64,000 bases of DNA, taken from the NCBI GenBank assembly GCA_964006375.1, contig OZ023264.1, positions 17,246,225 to 17,310,224 of the forward strand, given 5' to 3'. Of the stretch, positions 13,736 through 26,054 are shown piece by piece. The notes under the pieces were generated by a model that saw only the letters and a list, made by a program, of their open reading frames with translations, searched no databases and was not told the DNA's origin. Numbering within the stretch: position 1 is the first letter of the stretch; every line of letters begins with the position of its first letter. Source of the DNA: Tillus elongatus. Taxonomy: Eukaryota; Arthropoda; Insecta; Coleoptera; Cleridae. The position numbers and the translations under genes were made by a program.

Positions 13736-14870
13736 TAAAGAAAATTCGCTACCATAACGCACTTGCTGCGTCCAGAGATGTTTATTTGTGTATCAGTAAA
13801 TAGAGTTTAGAAATAATAAATTTTGTTCATTATTTTTCTGTACGTTGCCTTTCAACCGAAAACATAATAAATAACACAAACAAAGAAGTTTCTGTCGTTT
13901 ACAGCCATTCTAAAATAAAATTATCATAATCCTTTTCATATTAAGATTAAATTTATGATAAATTTGACATCCTTTTAGCCTAAAATCCTTACCGCCGCAC
14001 ACCTGATTAAAAAGTAAATTATTCAGGTATGTAAAGCGAATCTAACAAGTACAAGAAGAATGTGTCTTTGGTATTATAAACCACACAAACCATTTAAGCA
14101 CCAAAAAGAACACTTCTTTTACGGAATCTTCTTAGGAATAAAACCTCTTTCATTCTTGCATTCCTCTATTTACTTATTATGCTTATTTATTACTTTAAGC
14201 TCATCGACGTCATTGCCATACGCAGCTTCCGAAAGGTTCGGCCATAATAATTACCCAAAGATTTATACAGGGGATTGAATTATGGGCTTTACAGTTGAAT
14301 TCCATTAAATCTACTGGTAATGGCTTCTAAAACAGGAGTTACATAATTCTTCTTATAAGCTCTTATCTCTGTAATGAGTCTGTCTAAAAATATCCTAAGC
14401 ATAACTGTTTGAAAATAGTACATCATGCTATAAACGATGACTAAACAAATAAAATTCTTGAAGTAATAAATTACTATTTTTACCTTGCACCTTATGTACT
14501 TGCGTCATATATACAAGGACGCCAGCAACCCAATGTATTAAGTTTAAATATAAATTATAAGAAATACAAAGGACATAACGACTGTAAATGATTATTTATA
14601 CCTAGTCGACAATAGGAACAATAACATTAATAAATGAGCTTTTAATTATTTTATTGTAAAATTTAAGGAAGTAGCTATACGAACAATAACTTATGTCTGT
14701 TGTTAATTATTTCCTTATGTTATGAAGTCTAAACAAATCGCACATTTTGCGCTTATAAAGTATAAAAGAAAATGACGTTATATTGTTTTTTGCAACTTTA
14801 TTTTAAGACCTGCATGTAATAAAGTGCTGACGATATTGTGAATAGAGAAAGTGTCCGTCAAAGCTCCTTT
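13736..14870. other. No gene seen beyond a family A hairpin
   Basis: A reverse family A terminus (ACGCACTTGCTGCGTCC) lies at 13757-13773. The rest is AT-rich with no recognisable coding capacity. Confidence 0.5.
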
Positions 14871-15490
14871 AAGAGTTCAAAGATATAGAGGAGTTCTGTC
14901 TGGGGTACCATTACCTCCTAGACCTTTAATCACGCGATGGAGAACCTGGATCGAGGCTGCCTTATTTTATTTTGAACATTTTAGAGAAATCACGGAGGTA
15001 TAATGCTTGAATTTTCAAATGAAGCAGGTGCGTCAGTGAAACAAGTAAAAATTATTTTAAAGGACTCCAAATTGAGCCAGTAATTATGTTTTATAAAAAG
15101 TAATTAAATAAATAGGTACAAAAACTATAAAAAAATTCAGCAAAATTCGAACATTTGAAAGAAACCATTAATAAAGCAAATGGGCCTGTTACCAAACAAA
15201 TTACAAAAAAATTATCAGAAACACTCACATAAAATGAGGGTTTTACCAAGTTAAGGCAGATTGCAAAAGCTCTGGAAGGAGATTTTTCAGACGACTTAAA
15301 CAATGTAGACCCTACCATAGTGTCAAGCTTAAAATATGCTCCAATTAACTCAGTCGACGTAGAATGGAGTTTTTCTTCCTATAAAAACTTACTAACTGAG
15401 AGAAGGCAATGTCTCAAAATAGATAATTTAGAGCGCCACTTAATAATATCTGTTAATAGTAATAATTGCAATAATAATATTAATGAATAA
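14871..15490 (+). pseudogene. hAT transposase C-terminal relic
   Basis: Near 14890-14990 one frame reads PLPPRPLITRW, then WIEAALFYFEHFREITEV. Near 15225-15490 another reads KLRQIAKALEGDFSDDLNNV and then SVDVEWSFSSYKNLLTERRQ. This last part is the hAT dimerisation domain, in which the usual ERSFS is here EWSFS. The two pieces are in the right order for one gene but are separated by shifts and stops. No terminal repeats were found. The family assignment rests on these two conserved blocks. Confidence 0.7.
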
Positions 15491-15599
15491 TTAATTAATA
15501 ATATAATTAGGGTCCTATGTGGTATTGATTGAGAATAAAATTAATAGATTAGCCTTTTAAAAACTTGTTTTATTGGTATACTATGATTAACACAAAACG

Positions 15600-17706
15600 T
15601 CACCGAAATTATCCAAGCTGACATGGAATTATTTATTCCACTTACACAGAAAACGTCTGCAGCCACTCAAAAGCACTGGTTCTCTAAATCGTGTGACAAG
15701 GCCAGACTTGAAAAGGTCAAAGCTCACAAAAAGCTTCTACACAACTCTAGTCAAGAAAACCGCCAAGCATTTAAGGACGCAAGAAACCGCTATGTCCGCA
15801 TTCTTTCTGACACAAAAAACTCGTTTAATAACCACATCAAAAACAAAGTCCTCTTAAACTCCAGCGGCAGCAAACCCTTCTAGACTCTTGCTAAATCTAT
15901 TGGGAATAATTTCTGCAAGAGCACGTTCCCACCTCTTGTCTCAGGGGATAAAAATGTTTCTACCGCGCTGGGCAAGGCTGAACTTTTTGCCTCGTTGTTC
16001 GCCGGCAATTCTACTCTCAACCCACCTCCAAATGTTCAACCACCAACAGTCCCCAATGTCGAGCATAAAATGACGGATATTATTTTCAAAACTAAAAAGG
16101 TACGAAAGATGCTCTCTTCTCTTAATACCAGGAAAGCCTCTGGCCTTGACGAGATCCCAGCAGTTGTTCTCAAAAAATGCGCACTAGAACTTGCTCCTGT
16201 CCTGACTCGTCTGTTTCAGACATCTTACAATAGAGGCATATTCCCTAGTAACTGAAAAACTGCTCGAGTACAACCCGTCTCTTAGAAAGGATCCAAAGCG
16301 CTTCCTAGCAACTACCGACCTATTGCTCTCCATTCAGTCGTCTCTAAAGTGATGGAAAAGTATTTAAACACCGAATTACTAAAATTTCTTAAAAACACAG
16401 TCTAATCCACAACAGGCAGTATGGATTCCGTCAGCGCAGATGAACTGGCGACCTCCTTTCCTTTGTGAACCATTCTTGGAACAAGTCTATGGAACTACAC
16501 GATGAATCCCAGATTGTCGCTCTAGACATATCCAAAGCATTCGACCAGGTCTGGCACGCAGCGCTGCTTAATAAACTACCGGCCTATGGCCTACCACCAA
16601 AACTCTGTACATGGACAGCAAATTTCCTCTCCAACCGGAGCATTTCTGTTGTCGTGGATGGCGATTCCTCTAAACTGTATCTAATTAATGCAGGAGTTCC
16701 TCAAGGTTCAGCTTTAGCCCCTACTTTGTTTCTTCTCCACATCAATGACCTCCTTTCTAGCACATCTAACCTAGTTCACAGTTACGCGGACGACAGCACC
16801 ATCCACTCAAATATACAATATTCTAAGCCTGTCTCTTTAGCCTAATTAGATGAGGATCGCAGACTCATGGAGGATTCTATCTCCATGGATCTTCAAAAAA
16901 TATTAGACTGGAGAAGTAGAAATCTTGTACAATTTAACCCCACCAAATCACTGTCTTGCTTTCTATCTCATAAGAGATATACCAGCTCTAGACCCATCAC
17001 AATAAACAACCAAGTTATTTAAAGTAATGAGTCCTTTTCACTTGTTGACATTTCTGTGGATCTAAATCTCAATTGGCACCAACATGTAACATCAATTGCA
17101 CAAGCGGCTGCTAAGAAATTAAGTTTCCTCTTCCGGGCTCGCAAATACTTTTCACCAGCTAATCTCTATACCTTATATAATTTACAAATAAGGCCAAATC
17201 TTGAATACTGCTCCCACATCTGGGGTGCCGCTGCCGCTTCTACACTCGCTATCCTGGACTTCATTCAGAAGAGAGCTATACGTCTCATGGGTAACCCTAC
17301 CCTCACCCAAAGGCTGCCCCTACCCTCACCCAAAGGCTGCCATTCCTTGCCCACCGATGTGCCGTTGGTGACCCCTCTTTCTCTTATAGATATCTGCACG
17401 GTACTGCTCAGAGGAGCTTTCTTCCATAGATCCTCCACCTGCTGCCCCCAACAGATCTACCAGGGGAACAGAGCGAATGCACTCTTTTACTGTCCAGGTC
17501 ACCAGACATAGAACATCTTGTTATGCCCGCTCTTTTGTCCCGAGGACTTCCAAGTTGTGGAATTCCTTGCTGGTACATATTTTTCCTTCTCCCCTGAACC
17601 TCCAAACCTTCAAGGGCAGAATTAACAAGTTGCCTCTTTCCTCCTTGTCGACACCCACGGTACGATGGTATTAAGGCTGTAAGCCATCGTGGTGTGTTGT
17701 TGAAAT

Positions 17707-17709
<3 letters not shown>
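15600..17709 (+). pseudogene. Non-LTR retrotransposon (LINE copy B), broken
   Basis: The longest copy of this LINE here. It starts in the linker between endonuclease and RT (WFSKSCDKARLEKVKAHKKL near 15680). It then covers the RT fingers (TRKASGLDEIPAVVLKKCA near 16130; NYRPIALHSVVSKVMEKY near 16310), motif A LDISKAFDQVW near 16530, motif B INAGVPQGSALAPTLF near 16690, motif C YADDS near 16785 and the thumb. It ends at GTGTGTTGTTGAAATTAAA. Stops at 15881 and 16255, a stop after SLA near 16844 and a 24-base tandem duplication near 17310-17340 disrupt it. The endonuclease domain is absent, so it was 5'-truncated at insertion. Confidence 0.85.

Positions 17710-17795
<86 letters not shown>
17710..17795. 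repeat. (TA)n microsatellite
   Basis: About 86 bases, directly after the 3' tail of LINE copy B. It could be derived from the tail or be a pre-existing target. Confidence 0.95.
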
Positions 17796-17798
<3 letters not shown>

Positions 17799-18420
17799 TT
17801 GCATATATCGATATTTTTGTGCATATTTTGTTCAAGTTGGTGCATATTTTTTTCATTTTTCCTGCATATAGATGCGCATATTTCATCCAAAAGGTTTGCA
17901 TATAAATCCGTGCCCTGGTGGTTAGTCTTAAAAGTGATGGTGATGTAATGGACTCTATTTTATGGCATATGGCTCTTATAAATGCCTGATAAAACATGCT
18001 TTGCAAATTTGAGCTTTACTGGTGTTTCTGTCGTATGTAAATGTGTTTCTAATTGAAGTAGTTATCATAAAGATTATAAATAGCGACAACCTTTCCCGTC
18101 GTATCGAAATCATATTAGCGCTGTGATAAATGAACCATTTAACATCTAATTTGTTGGTTGGATGGATTTTCGTGCTTGAATCAGTGCGACGTATAACTGT
18201 TTATAATCTGCAAGAGCAGCCCTCTCTGTTTTGTTGTTTGCTTTATTGACGTGTATGTGGAACTTGAAAAACCAGAAACATCGACCTAAAACTCTTCGAC
18301 AGGTCTCTCACTTTTGCAGCATCTGTATCAGCGATTCTCAACACTCGACCTGATGGTCCCAGCAAAATGTTTTTAAATAATTGTAATATATACCAAGACT
18401 ACAATAAACAAAGAATTTAA
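17796..18420. other. No gene seen
   Basis: Short GCATAT motifs repeat near 17795-17910. Nothing else recognised. Confidence 0.5.
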
Positions 18421-18423
18421 CAA

Positions 18424-18700
18424 GACGCATCAAGTGCGTTATGGTAGCGAACTTTCGTAAAAATGTTTCAATCGCAAATATGTCTTGTTTTTACTGGTTG
18501 GCAGTATAGCCTATATAGTACTAGCAATGCACCATATTTCATTAAAATAGGATTGTGGTATTAAAAAGTACAAATATTTTCCGAAAATAAACATTAAAAC
18601 TTCCAGAAGAAAACTGGTCCGATTTTACTAGCCAACAAACCTCTTTAAGCTATTTACACCTGCCAAGATATAATGATTCACAAACAGTTTTAGGGCGAAA
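18424..18700 (+). repeat. Family A copy without TA array
   Basis: Starts with the hairpin ACGCATCAAGTGCGT, followed by TATGGTAGCGAACTTTC. It keeps the body as far as the CCGATTTTACTAGCCAACAA segment. Confidence 0.65.
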
Positions 18701-19140
18701 AATGAAAAAAAAAAGTTTTATGAAAATTTGCAATATTTTCTTTTACAAAAAGTCACCATTTTTTTCAGAAATTGCCTTCAGTAATGTTACACTAAATTAT
18801 ATTTTCCACAAAAATGCGACAATTTTTTTATATAATAATTTACTAAATATTTATTATTAATTACCAACATATCACAAAAATCTTACACAAAAAAATTGCT
18901 ACAGAAACACTAAAAACATTTCTGCGAAAACTTTTAAAATTCAGACACTATTTGAGAGTTCCTGTATATGGCAGCTGGATTTTTTCGACGAGTAATACAA
19001 ACAAAAAGCTCTCTGAATGCGTCATTTCCATGGGGCTCCTATCTATTGAGAAAAACGCCGTATCACAATTTGTGATGTGTTTGAAATGTTACAAAAACGT
19101 GAAAAGTTGCAAAACAATTGAAATAACTCTAAAACGATGA
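18701..19140. other. No gene seen
   Basis: Very AT-rich. A short open frame near 18952-19140 has no recognisable similarity or motif. Confidence 0.4.
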
Positions 19141-19840
19141 ACGATATCATTTTTTTTCTTACAAACATGCATTATAATTCGATGGAAAACACAAAAATGC
19201 AAAAATATAAGGTGTTCTATTAAAAAAGAAAGTGTGTATCACCAACGACTTATGGGCCACCCTGTGATTATCAAAATAGGTTTATAAGATGCAGCTCGAG
19301 ATACCCTATAATTAACGTACATACTTTTTTCCATATCTTGTATACTAACAGATATATTGAGCTTTACTGTAGAAATGCGTCACCCTGTATATGTGTAAAC
19401 AGACAAAAACTGAAACTGACCCCGTATATGAGCTTTAGGGGTTCTAGTTTGCGATCATTTGAAGAAATCTTTTTAAAATTCATAAGTCGCGGTCCTCTTA
19501 AAAACGAATTTTTTCTACAAAAATTTACTGAAATATAGACTATTAAACCATGAACTCTATAGCTGGAACTATGGCCGAAGCATCAGAAAAAGGGTCTATT
19601 TGAAATGGAACTTTCAAAAGTATTTTAGGAAAACGAAGGGCAATGGTGGCTGAAGCTGAAGCTTAAAGCTTTGTAAAATACACTTATTACAAGATATCTT
19701 CTACATATCCCGTATTTGTTTCAAATTCGTTGTCTAAAAATTGCAAATTTTTCCGTTTCTGATCGCGACTTTGACGTTTTAAAAACAAAAATTATAAAAT
19801 TTTTAAAATATTTTTTCTGCTACTTCTTGACCTTTTTACG
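19141..19840 (+). repeat. Repeat H, matched by an inverted copy at 26.8-27.5 kb
   Basis: Shares several blocks with 26790-27480 on the other strand: the GGGCCACC block and GTTGGTGATAC region, the GACCC...ATATGGG/TTCTAGGGG block, and a long stretch including CATCAGAAAAAGGGTCTATT and GAAGGGCAATGGTGG. Apparently an extended relative of family A. Confidence 0.6.
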
Positions 19841-19989
19841 TCAAGAAAACTTAACGGTAGTATGTAGTATGTAGTATGTAGTATTCAATTGGTTTTGTTA
19901 GTCACACAAAATTATTTGTTTTTGTGTTTTCCTGTGATCACCAGTGGCACCCAAAATTTATTTTATTAAAACGCCTATAACTTTTTTCC

Positions 19990-20204
19990 TGTCAACTTAG
20001 AGATCTGAATTTCGGTTCGTGGGATAAGTTTGATAGTGAAAATGCACGCTTAAAATTTGGTTGTCATAGCTTTCTTATTTTCGCAGATACAAAAATTCTT
20101 CGAAAGAAAACTCAACATTTTCCCAGAAAACTCGTCAAATTTTCCTACGAAGGTACGTACCAAATTTCATTAAAATCGGCTCATTATTTTTTGGGTTATC
20201 GATA

Positions 20205-20206
<2 letters not shown>
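19990..20206 (+). repeat. Family A body preceding a TA array
   Basis: Contains AAAATTTGGTTGTCATAGCT and ends TTTTTTGGGTTATCGATACGATA. Confidence 0.6.

Positions 20207-20292
<86 letters not shown>
20207..20292. repeat. (TA)n microsatellite
   Basis: About 86 bases, between a family A body and a small palindromic element. Confidence 0.95.
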
Positions 20293-20294
<2 letters not shown>

Positions 20295-20435
20295 CATACT
20301 TGGTGCTCGGGTTGAACCGCGCCTAGAACTTATTAAAACTCGACGTTTCGGCTCCTGAGGCCATTTTCAAGAGGTAAAGAAAATATGTTTTTATTAATTC
20401 TGGACGCGGCTCAACCCGAGAACCAAGTATGTAAC
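20293..20435. repeat. Small palindromic element with a hammerhead-like core
   Basis: ACATACTTGGTGCTCGGGTT at the left is mirrored by AACCCGAGAACCAAGTATGT at the right, with inverted arms of about 30 bases. The middle carries GACGTTTCGGCTCCTGAGGC on the plus strand; its complement resembles hammerhead-derived sequence of Penelope-type repeats. It sits inside a family A copy, which resumes with CTCCTCATTAGTGAATTTTTC. Confidence 0.7.
20339..20375 (-). ncRNA. Degenerate hammerhead-like motif
   Basis: On the minus strand a CTTGAAAATGGCC...GGAGCCGAAACGTC arrangement keeps the GAAAC box and a GTC triplet. The CUGANGA box is altered (G8 is A), so it is probably inactive. Confidence 0.35.
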
Positions 20436-20705
20436 TATCTCCTCATTAGTGAATTTTTCGTTTTAGGAAAAATTCGCTAAAAATCATATCGTCATAACAC
20501 AACTTTTTAAACTGGCAGTGATATATGACGGACAGCTAACAATTGCGTTTTGAAGTACCTAATGATAACTATTCATTTATTTTTTGCAGGTACCTATTGC
20601 TGTATTCTTTGTTAGTAAGAATATCAGGTTCATCGTATTTTAAAGTATCAGTGCGTTTACTGTAGAGCGACAAAGGTCATCAAGCTGAAATCTGAAAAAT
20701 CCTGT
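20436..20705. repeat. Family A tail and unclassified DNA
   Basis: CATTAGTGAATTTTTCG and AAAAATTCGCTAAAAA form the family A tail hairpin at about 20443-20480. The remainder shows nothing. Confidence 0.5.
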
Positions 20706-20708
20706 GCT

Positions 20709-22160
20709 ATTTATTTATTTATTTATTTACTCTAGCTGCGACATATAGATCTCTACAAGATATTGGTAATAGTCAAAACACAAAAAACAGCTTATCAACG
20801 TTGAAATTTAAAATTAAAATATTCGTCCACAGAATAAATGCTCTCTAAAAAACGATTTTAAAGTAAGCTTAAATTGCCTGAGGTTGCTCAAATTTTGGAC
20901 GCTGTCAGGTAAATGACTATATAAGCGTATTGCAGTGTTGCGAGGTGCCAGATTAATCTGTTCGATCCTATAAGGGGGAACATACAAATCCTTAACCTGT
21001 CTCGTTTCATACGCTGTAATATTACCGCAGGTACTAAAGATTGCAATTTTTCTGACATAACAAAACGCCTCAATCATATATAGGCACGTCACTGTTAAAA
21101 TGCCACACCGTATAAATAATGGTCTACAAGATGCGGAAGACGGCAGCCCTAACATGGTGCGGACAATTCTCTTCCGCATCACCAGAACTCTCACCAGATG
21201 CACACAACCGCGCCAACAAAGAAAACCATATGCCAGGAGACAGTTGACACTACCATAGTAGCAAGTCAACAACGACTGAGCACTCAAGGAATCCCTCAGC
21301 TGCAGCAACGCAGAATTCCTGGATGCAACATAGGCCACCACATGGTCAATATGGACACCCCATGATAAGTTAGAATCCAGATGGAACCTCAAAAACTTTA
21401 CACACGTGCCTTGTCTTATTGAACCGTTATCAGACCTCATATATAGGCTCAGATTCGGATGCACACCCATCGAAGAAAAAATAAGCATGTCCGTCTTCTG
21501 CGTCTTAAGAACCAGACCATTTCCTGAACACCAGGCTGATACCTGAGACATACACATTAACTGCAGCACCAAGCTCTTCAAAACTTTCCCCTGAGATTGC
21601 AGCAGTGGTGCCATCTGCGTACAAAGTTAAGTGGTATTGTGGGAGATTATAAACAATATCGTTAAGAAAATAGTGAACAATACAGGGTCCAATATGCTGC
21701 CCTGCGGCACGCCGCTCGACACGGCTGAAAATGTAGACATATGGTTCTTACCTTCCTGTCGTATCCTGACAGCCTGACTTCTCCCACAAAGGTAGCTTTT
21801 CAGCCATAAATATGCATTTCCTTTCTTCTGCCATAATGCGCCAATTTTTTCAATGAAAGGGCATGGACCCACTATTTATGTAATCCAAGACTGTCAGGTA
21901 AGTGCTAAGTACGGCATCCTGAGTTGACAGCCGCCTGCGAAAGCCAAATTGGCACGGAGATAGCATATTGTATCTCTCCAAAAAAGACCCGAGGCTTAGC
22001 AGAAATGCCTTCTTAAAGATCTTAGAAGAAACCGAAAGCAGCGCAATCGCCTAGTAGTTGTCCAAAAGACGTGTATATTTCTTCTTAAAGAGAGAGAGAG
22101 AGAGAGACAGAACAATGGCCGCCTTTAGACGCTCAGGAAAACAACCGATTTCAAATGTTA
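20709..22160 (-). pseudogene. Second non-LTR retrotransposon RT, 5'-truncated
   Basis: A minus-strand LINE unrelated to copies A-E at close range. The 3' tail is (TAAA)n at about 20709-20728. Reading 5' to 3', FPERLKAAIVL is near 22125 and QFGFRRRLSTQDAV is near 21920. Motif B, SGVPQGSILDPVLFTIF, is near 21690 and the YAD region near 21630. A 266-codon open frame (20814-21614) carries the thumb and C-terminal region with VKFLRFHLDSNLSWGVH. Frame breaks near 21620 and 21880 and a GA-rich insertion near 22090-22105 make it non-functional. Jockey/CR1-like by motif spacing; clade not certain. Confidence 0.8.
22089..22107. repeat. (GA)n microsatellite
   Basis: About nine GA units within the RT pseudogene, between the fingers motif and the next conserved block. 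Confidence 0.8.
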
Positions 22161-22549
22161 TTGTTTTTATATCGTATTATTTTTGAGAGAAACTTTCATT
22201 TATACTGATACAAGGAATGCAATGATACTGTTTGATTTTGATATAGTCTACCAAACATTATTGCAACTATAAGAATGTCTGAGATGTTCATATATAAGCA
22301 CTAGCTTAGATGACTATCTCAGTGCACAATACAGGCACAATGAAAAAATCGCTAGAAATGTAATATTATAATTCCGATATTTTTATGTCATGTATAAGTA
22401 GCATGTAAATTGAACTAAATAAAAAAATATATAAATAAATAAATTATTCTTCCACGTAGACTGAATCATGTGTCGCATTTTAATCTTCCCATTTATAATC
22501 TGGCCGAACTAATACCGGCGTTAGTGATAAAAATAATGTGGTGATAGAA
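22161..22549. other. No gene seen
   Basis: AT-rich. A short ATAAATAAATAAAT run near 22430 may be another retrotransposon tail. Confidence 0.4.
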
Positions 22550-22799
22550 CATACGGTCATCGATGGATTAGTCGTGGTGATCCAGTAGCATGGCCACCAA
22601 GATCCCTTGATTTGTATCCTATACATTTTATCTATGAGGATACATAAAAGATCTTGTTTACAAGACACCAGTAAAAACATTTGAGGAACTTCTACAACGC
22701 ATAGAACTATCATTTGTAAGGGTTCGGCAAAATCCTCGCATTTGTGCCAGGATAAGAAGAGCCTTACAACGACGATTGGGGGCTTTTAATGAAGCGTAA
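22550..22799 (+). pseudogene. DDE transposase C-terminal relic
   Basis: One frame reads HRWISRGDPVAWPPRSLDL, the region around the third catalytic residue of DD41D-like transposases. After a one-base shift near 22635 it continues KDLVYKTPVKTFEELLQRIE, then VRQNPRICARIRRALQRRL, and stops at 22797-22799. The Asp expected in SPDLxPLD is replaced in this copy (LYPIHF). No terminal repeats were recognised. Older than the family M copies. Confidence 0.7.
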
Positions 22800-22828
22800 T
22801 GAAGAGTACTTTACTTGTTGAATGCTGG

Positions 22829-22905
22829 ATTTGCCATCGCGACCGTTCTCCTCAGATATTTGCTCTATTTACCATCATCTGTGATAAGACTTCCAAGGTA
22901 CGTGA
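22829..22905 (-). pseudogene. RTE-like LINE fragment
   Basis: On the minus strand a short frame reads YLGSLITDDGK followed by RRTVAMA. This is a block found downstream of the RT core in RTE/craniofacial-type LINEs. A sister fragment is at about 47740-47815. Confidence 0.5.
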
Positions 22906-23260
22906 ATATTGCGACTTGTTATGATCAATTTTAATAAGTCGTCTATCATTATTTTACTATTATGTAAATATAGCAGACCAAAATCGTTATCATAATTTCT
23001 GACTGAGGCGACGAGTTGTTTTCGTTGACTATTTAAAGTAAATACGTCAGTAAGCGTCAAAATTATAATTGGAACCGATCCTCAAATTTAAAAAAATCAC
23101 CAAAAAGCAAACCTCCAAATCATATAAAACCTATATACAATCTTCGATTAAGTTAAAACATTACCATTTAGTAATTTGAGGGTTTCTAAATATCGGAATC
23201 GTATCAGTTCTTTTTGCAAGCTAATGGTTTTTTCTGTAGGAGATTGAAAAAATTTATATA
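22906..23260. other. No gene seen
   Basis: AT-rich spacer. Confidence 0.4.
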
Positions 23261-23368
23261 ACTGCACACACTTTCCGGGAAACCCGGGCCGATTTTCCTG
23301 GCTAACGAACTTATTCAAGGCACCTACAAAAGGGAGGCGCTGACCAAATCTGGCCCATTATTTTTTAC

Positions 23369-23466
<98 letters not shown>

Positions 23467-23600
23467 ACTGACCCCAGATGTGTGTTCTAGGAGGCCAAGT
23501 TCGCGCTCATTTAAAGAATTTTTCTTAAAAATTCAAGATTCGCGATCTCCTGATTAGTGAATTTGTGAAGAAACCTCACTAAAAAGGGTAAACTTCATAG
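23261..23600 (+). repeat. Family A copy with TA array
   Basis: CCGATTTTCCTGGCTAACGA near 23292, a TA array at 23376-23463, then CTGACCCCAGATGTGTGTTC and the CTCCTGATTAGTGAATTTGTG tail. Confidence 0.7.
23376..23463. repeat. (TA)n microsatellite
   Basis: About 88 bases, inside a family A copy. Confidence 0.95.
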
Positions 23601-24135
23601 AAAAAGTCGGCTTCAAGATTTTTAGTGGCTATTTTAACAAAAATTTCAGATATACGTCTCTGTAGCTTTGCGTTTCTACCTCAATCGCCAAACGTAAATT
23701 CTTTCATATCATGTTACTTGAGGAAAGGATAAGGTTAACACTCAAACCGTCATATCGGCATACGTAATGACTTTTTCAATTATATAAGCACCATATTCGT
23801 ATGAGCTGCCAAGATTAAAGCCGAGTTTTAATATGAGGATAATTTAATATGAGAGAGAGATTTATTATAAGATGGGTGAAGTAATTTTAGCGTGATGTGG
23901 GTAGTACTATTACATAATAATATTATATGAAGCCTTTTCAGGGAGCAATCATTTAATTTCAAATATTTGCCTTTAGGATGTGGTTATTTTTTAACAAATA
24001 TGTATACTGAACGTACACAGCACTAAAAAAATAAAGTATTGCAAATATTATTAATACAGAAAATATTAAAAGGAAATTTCCATGCGCAGAAAATGTTTTA
24101 TGAGTGAATTCTCAAAAATATTTTAAATTTGATAA
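23601..24135. other. No gene seen
   Basis: AT-rich; a diverged GAGA run near 23860. No motif recognised. Confidence 0.4.
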
Positions 24136-24414
24136 ACCAGTTTTTAGCGAATTTTTGTAGAAAAAAATTAACTGTTTGGGAGATCAGGACTTTTGAATGA
24201 AACTAAAAAAATTATAAACCGATTTTGATTAAATTTGCAAGCTGATGCAGGTTCATCAGCCAAGAAAATCGGGCCATTTTTCTTGGAAAATTTTACGTTT
24301 TTTTTTTTTCGAAAATAACGAAGATATGGCAGCCAAATTTGGTACGTAACTTTACATTATAGATGTACCGCACACCTAAATTTAGATCTCTAAGTTAATA
24401 TAAAAAAAGGTTCG
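24136..24414. repeat. Family A body, no array
   Basis: TTAGCGAATTTTTGTAGAAA at 24150 and blocks related to GGGCCATTTTTCTTGGAAAA, but rearranged relative to the usual order. Confidence 0.45.
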
Positions 24415-25792
24415 GGACGCAGCAAGTGCGTTATAGTAGTGAATTTTCATAAGAATTGTACACTATTAGTAAGATATATTATTAAAACTAATTCTTTAAA
24501 TTTAAATGGACCTTGGAGATCGGTTCTAGAGTCCCAGTTAGCGATTCTTTGGAACAATTTATATTTTATATGGAGCTAAAACATTATCATTTGGTCTTAG
24601 ATATAATCTGTAAGTACTGAGACTGCCTATTAAAAAATTGGGTTACAAATTTCATTAAAGTGGCAAACGTTTTTTAGAAAAAAAAAATTATTTACAAAGG
24701 GAATGTACCTGTTAAAATATAAATATGCAGGTATTTTCCTTATTAATTGCTTGGATGGTTTTGTTTTAGTCAAGCCATCCAGTTTTTGCGAACAATAAAC
24801 AACAACAAAAGTTTTTTATGTTATGGTAAAAAAAAATTCGTAAAAATATTTCAAAACCGATAGCTCAATAAATTTCCCATTAAGCCAGCATCTTCAATAT
24901 TGAACCATATTAACACCTATGTAAACGCACCTGGGTAATAAATTAAAGAAAAATAACATAATGAGCTTCGCGGATAATTACAAATTTGTTTTAAAAAACC
25001 TTTTTTGTTATTTATTGTTTGCAAAAACTGGATGGATTGACTAAAACAAACCATCCATGCAATTAATATGGAAAAATACCTGCCATATTTATAATTTGGC
25101 AGGTACATTCCCTTTGTAAATAGTTAATTTTTTTCTGAAAAACTTTTGTAACTTTAATGAAATTGGTAACACAATTTTTTTAAAGACAAGCATTTACATA
25201 TTATATCTAAGACCAAATTTTAATTTAGTAGCTCCATATAAAACATAAATCTTTTTAAATAATCGTTAACTAGGACCCTAAAACCGATCTCAATGGTCCA
25301 TTTAAATTTAAAGAATTAGTTTTAATAGTATATCTTACTAATAATGTACAATTCTTAGGAAAATTCACTACTATAACGCACTTGCTGTGTCCCGAATTTT
25401 TTTTTACTATTTGTTTGTAAAAACTGAATGGGTTGACTAACACAAAACGATACAAGCAATTAATAAGGAAAGATACCTGCCATATTTATAATTTGACAGG
25501 TACATTACCTTTGTAAATAATTTTTTTTTCTGAAAAACCTTTGTAACTTTAATTAAATTTGTAAGACATTTTATAAAGGCACTAGCAGTACTTACAGATT
25601 ATATCTAACACCAAATTTTAATTTTTTAGCTCCTTATAAAATATATATTTTTTTCAAATAATCGCTAACTGGGACTCTAAAACCAATCTCCAAGGTGCAT
25701 TTAAATTTAAAGAATTAGTTTTAATAATATATCTTACTAATAGTGAACAATTATTATGAAAATTCACTACTATAACGCACTTGCTGCGTCCT
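24415..25792. repeat. Three-copy inverted/direct repeat bounded by family A hairpins
   Basis: Unit 1 (about 24415-24830, plus) opens with GGACGCAGCAAGTGCGTT. Unit 2 (about 24960-25392) and unit 3 (about 25393-25792) are minus-strand copies ending in the complementary hairpin at 25376-25392 and 25775-25791. All share the TTTAAATTTAAAGAATTAGT block, a GGGA/TCCC block and the GCAGGTA...GATGG stretch. Unit 1 and unit 2 form a palindrome about 950 bases long with its centre near 24,900. Confidence 0.8.
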
Positions 25793-26050
25793 AAAATTTG
25801 TTATTTGTAGTATACATTCGCATGCTAAAATTTATCGCTTTTAGATGCAAACTTTGTCCCGGTATTACGAAAGAACTGGTCCAAGACTGACAGTTTACAC
25901 AATTATTATTAGTTGATTGTACTTTATTGTACACAGCTCTATCTATAAAATTTTGTGTAAACTAGAGCTATCATACTACCTGGTCCGGCACCGAGGTGGC
26001 GTCCCTGTCGTATCTCTCAGAACGTTCTCCCTGCTGACATCTTCCGACAA
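25793..26050. other. No gene seen
   Basis: Moderately GC-richer stretch around 25980-26040 without a recognisable product. Confidence 0.4.
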
Positions 26051-26054
26051 CTTC

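Noticed and set aside
14060..14278. Hydrophobic 72-codon frame (possible small membrane protein)
   Set aside because: Isolated, no recognisable family or conserved neighbour; a chance frame of this length is expected in 64 kb.
20339..20375. An active hammerhead ribozyme at 20.35 kb
   Set aside because: The CUGANGA box is altered at an invariant base; retained only as a degenerate motif.
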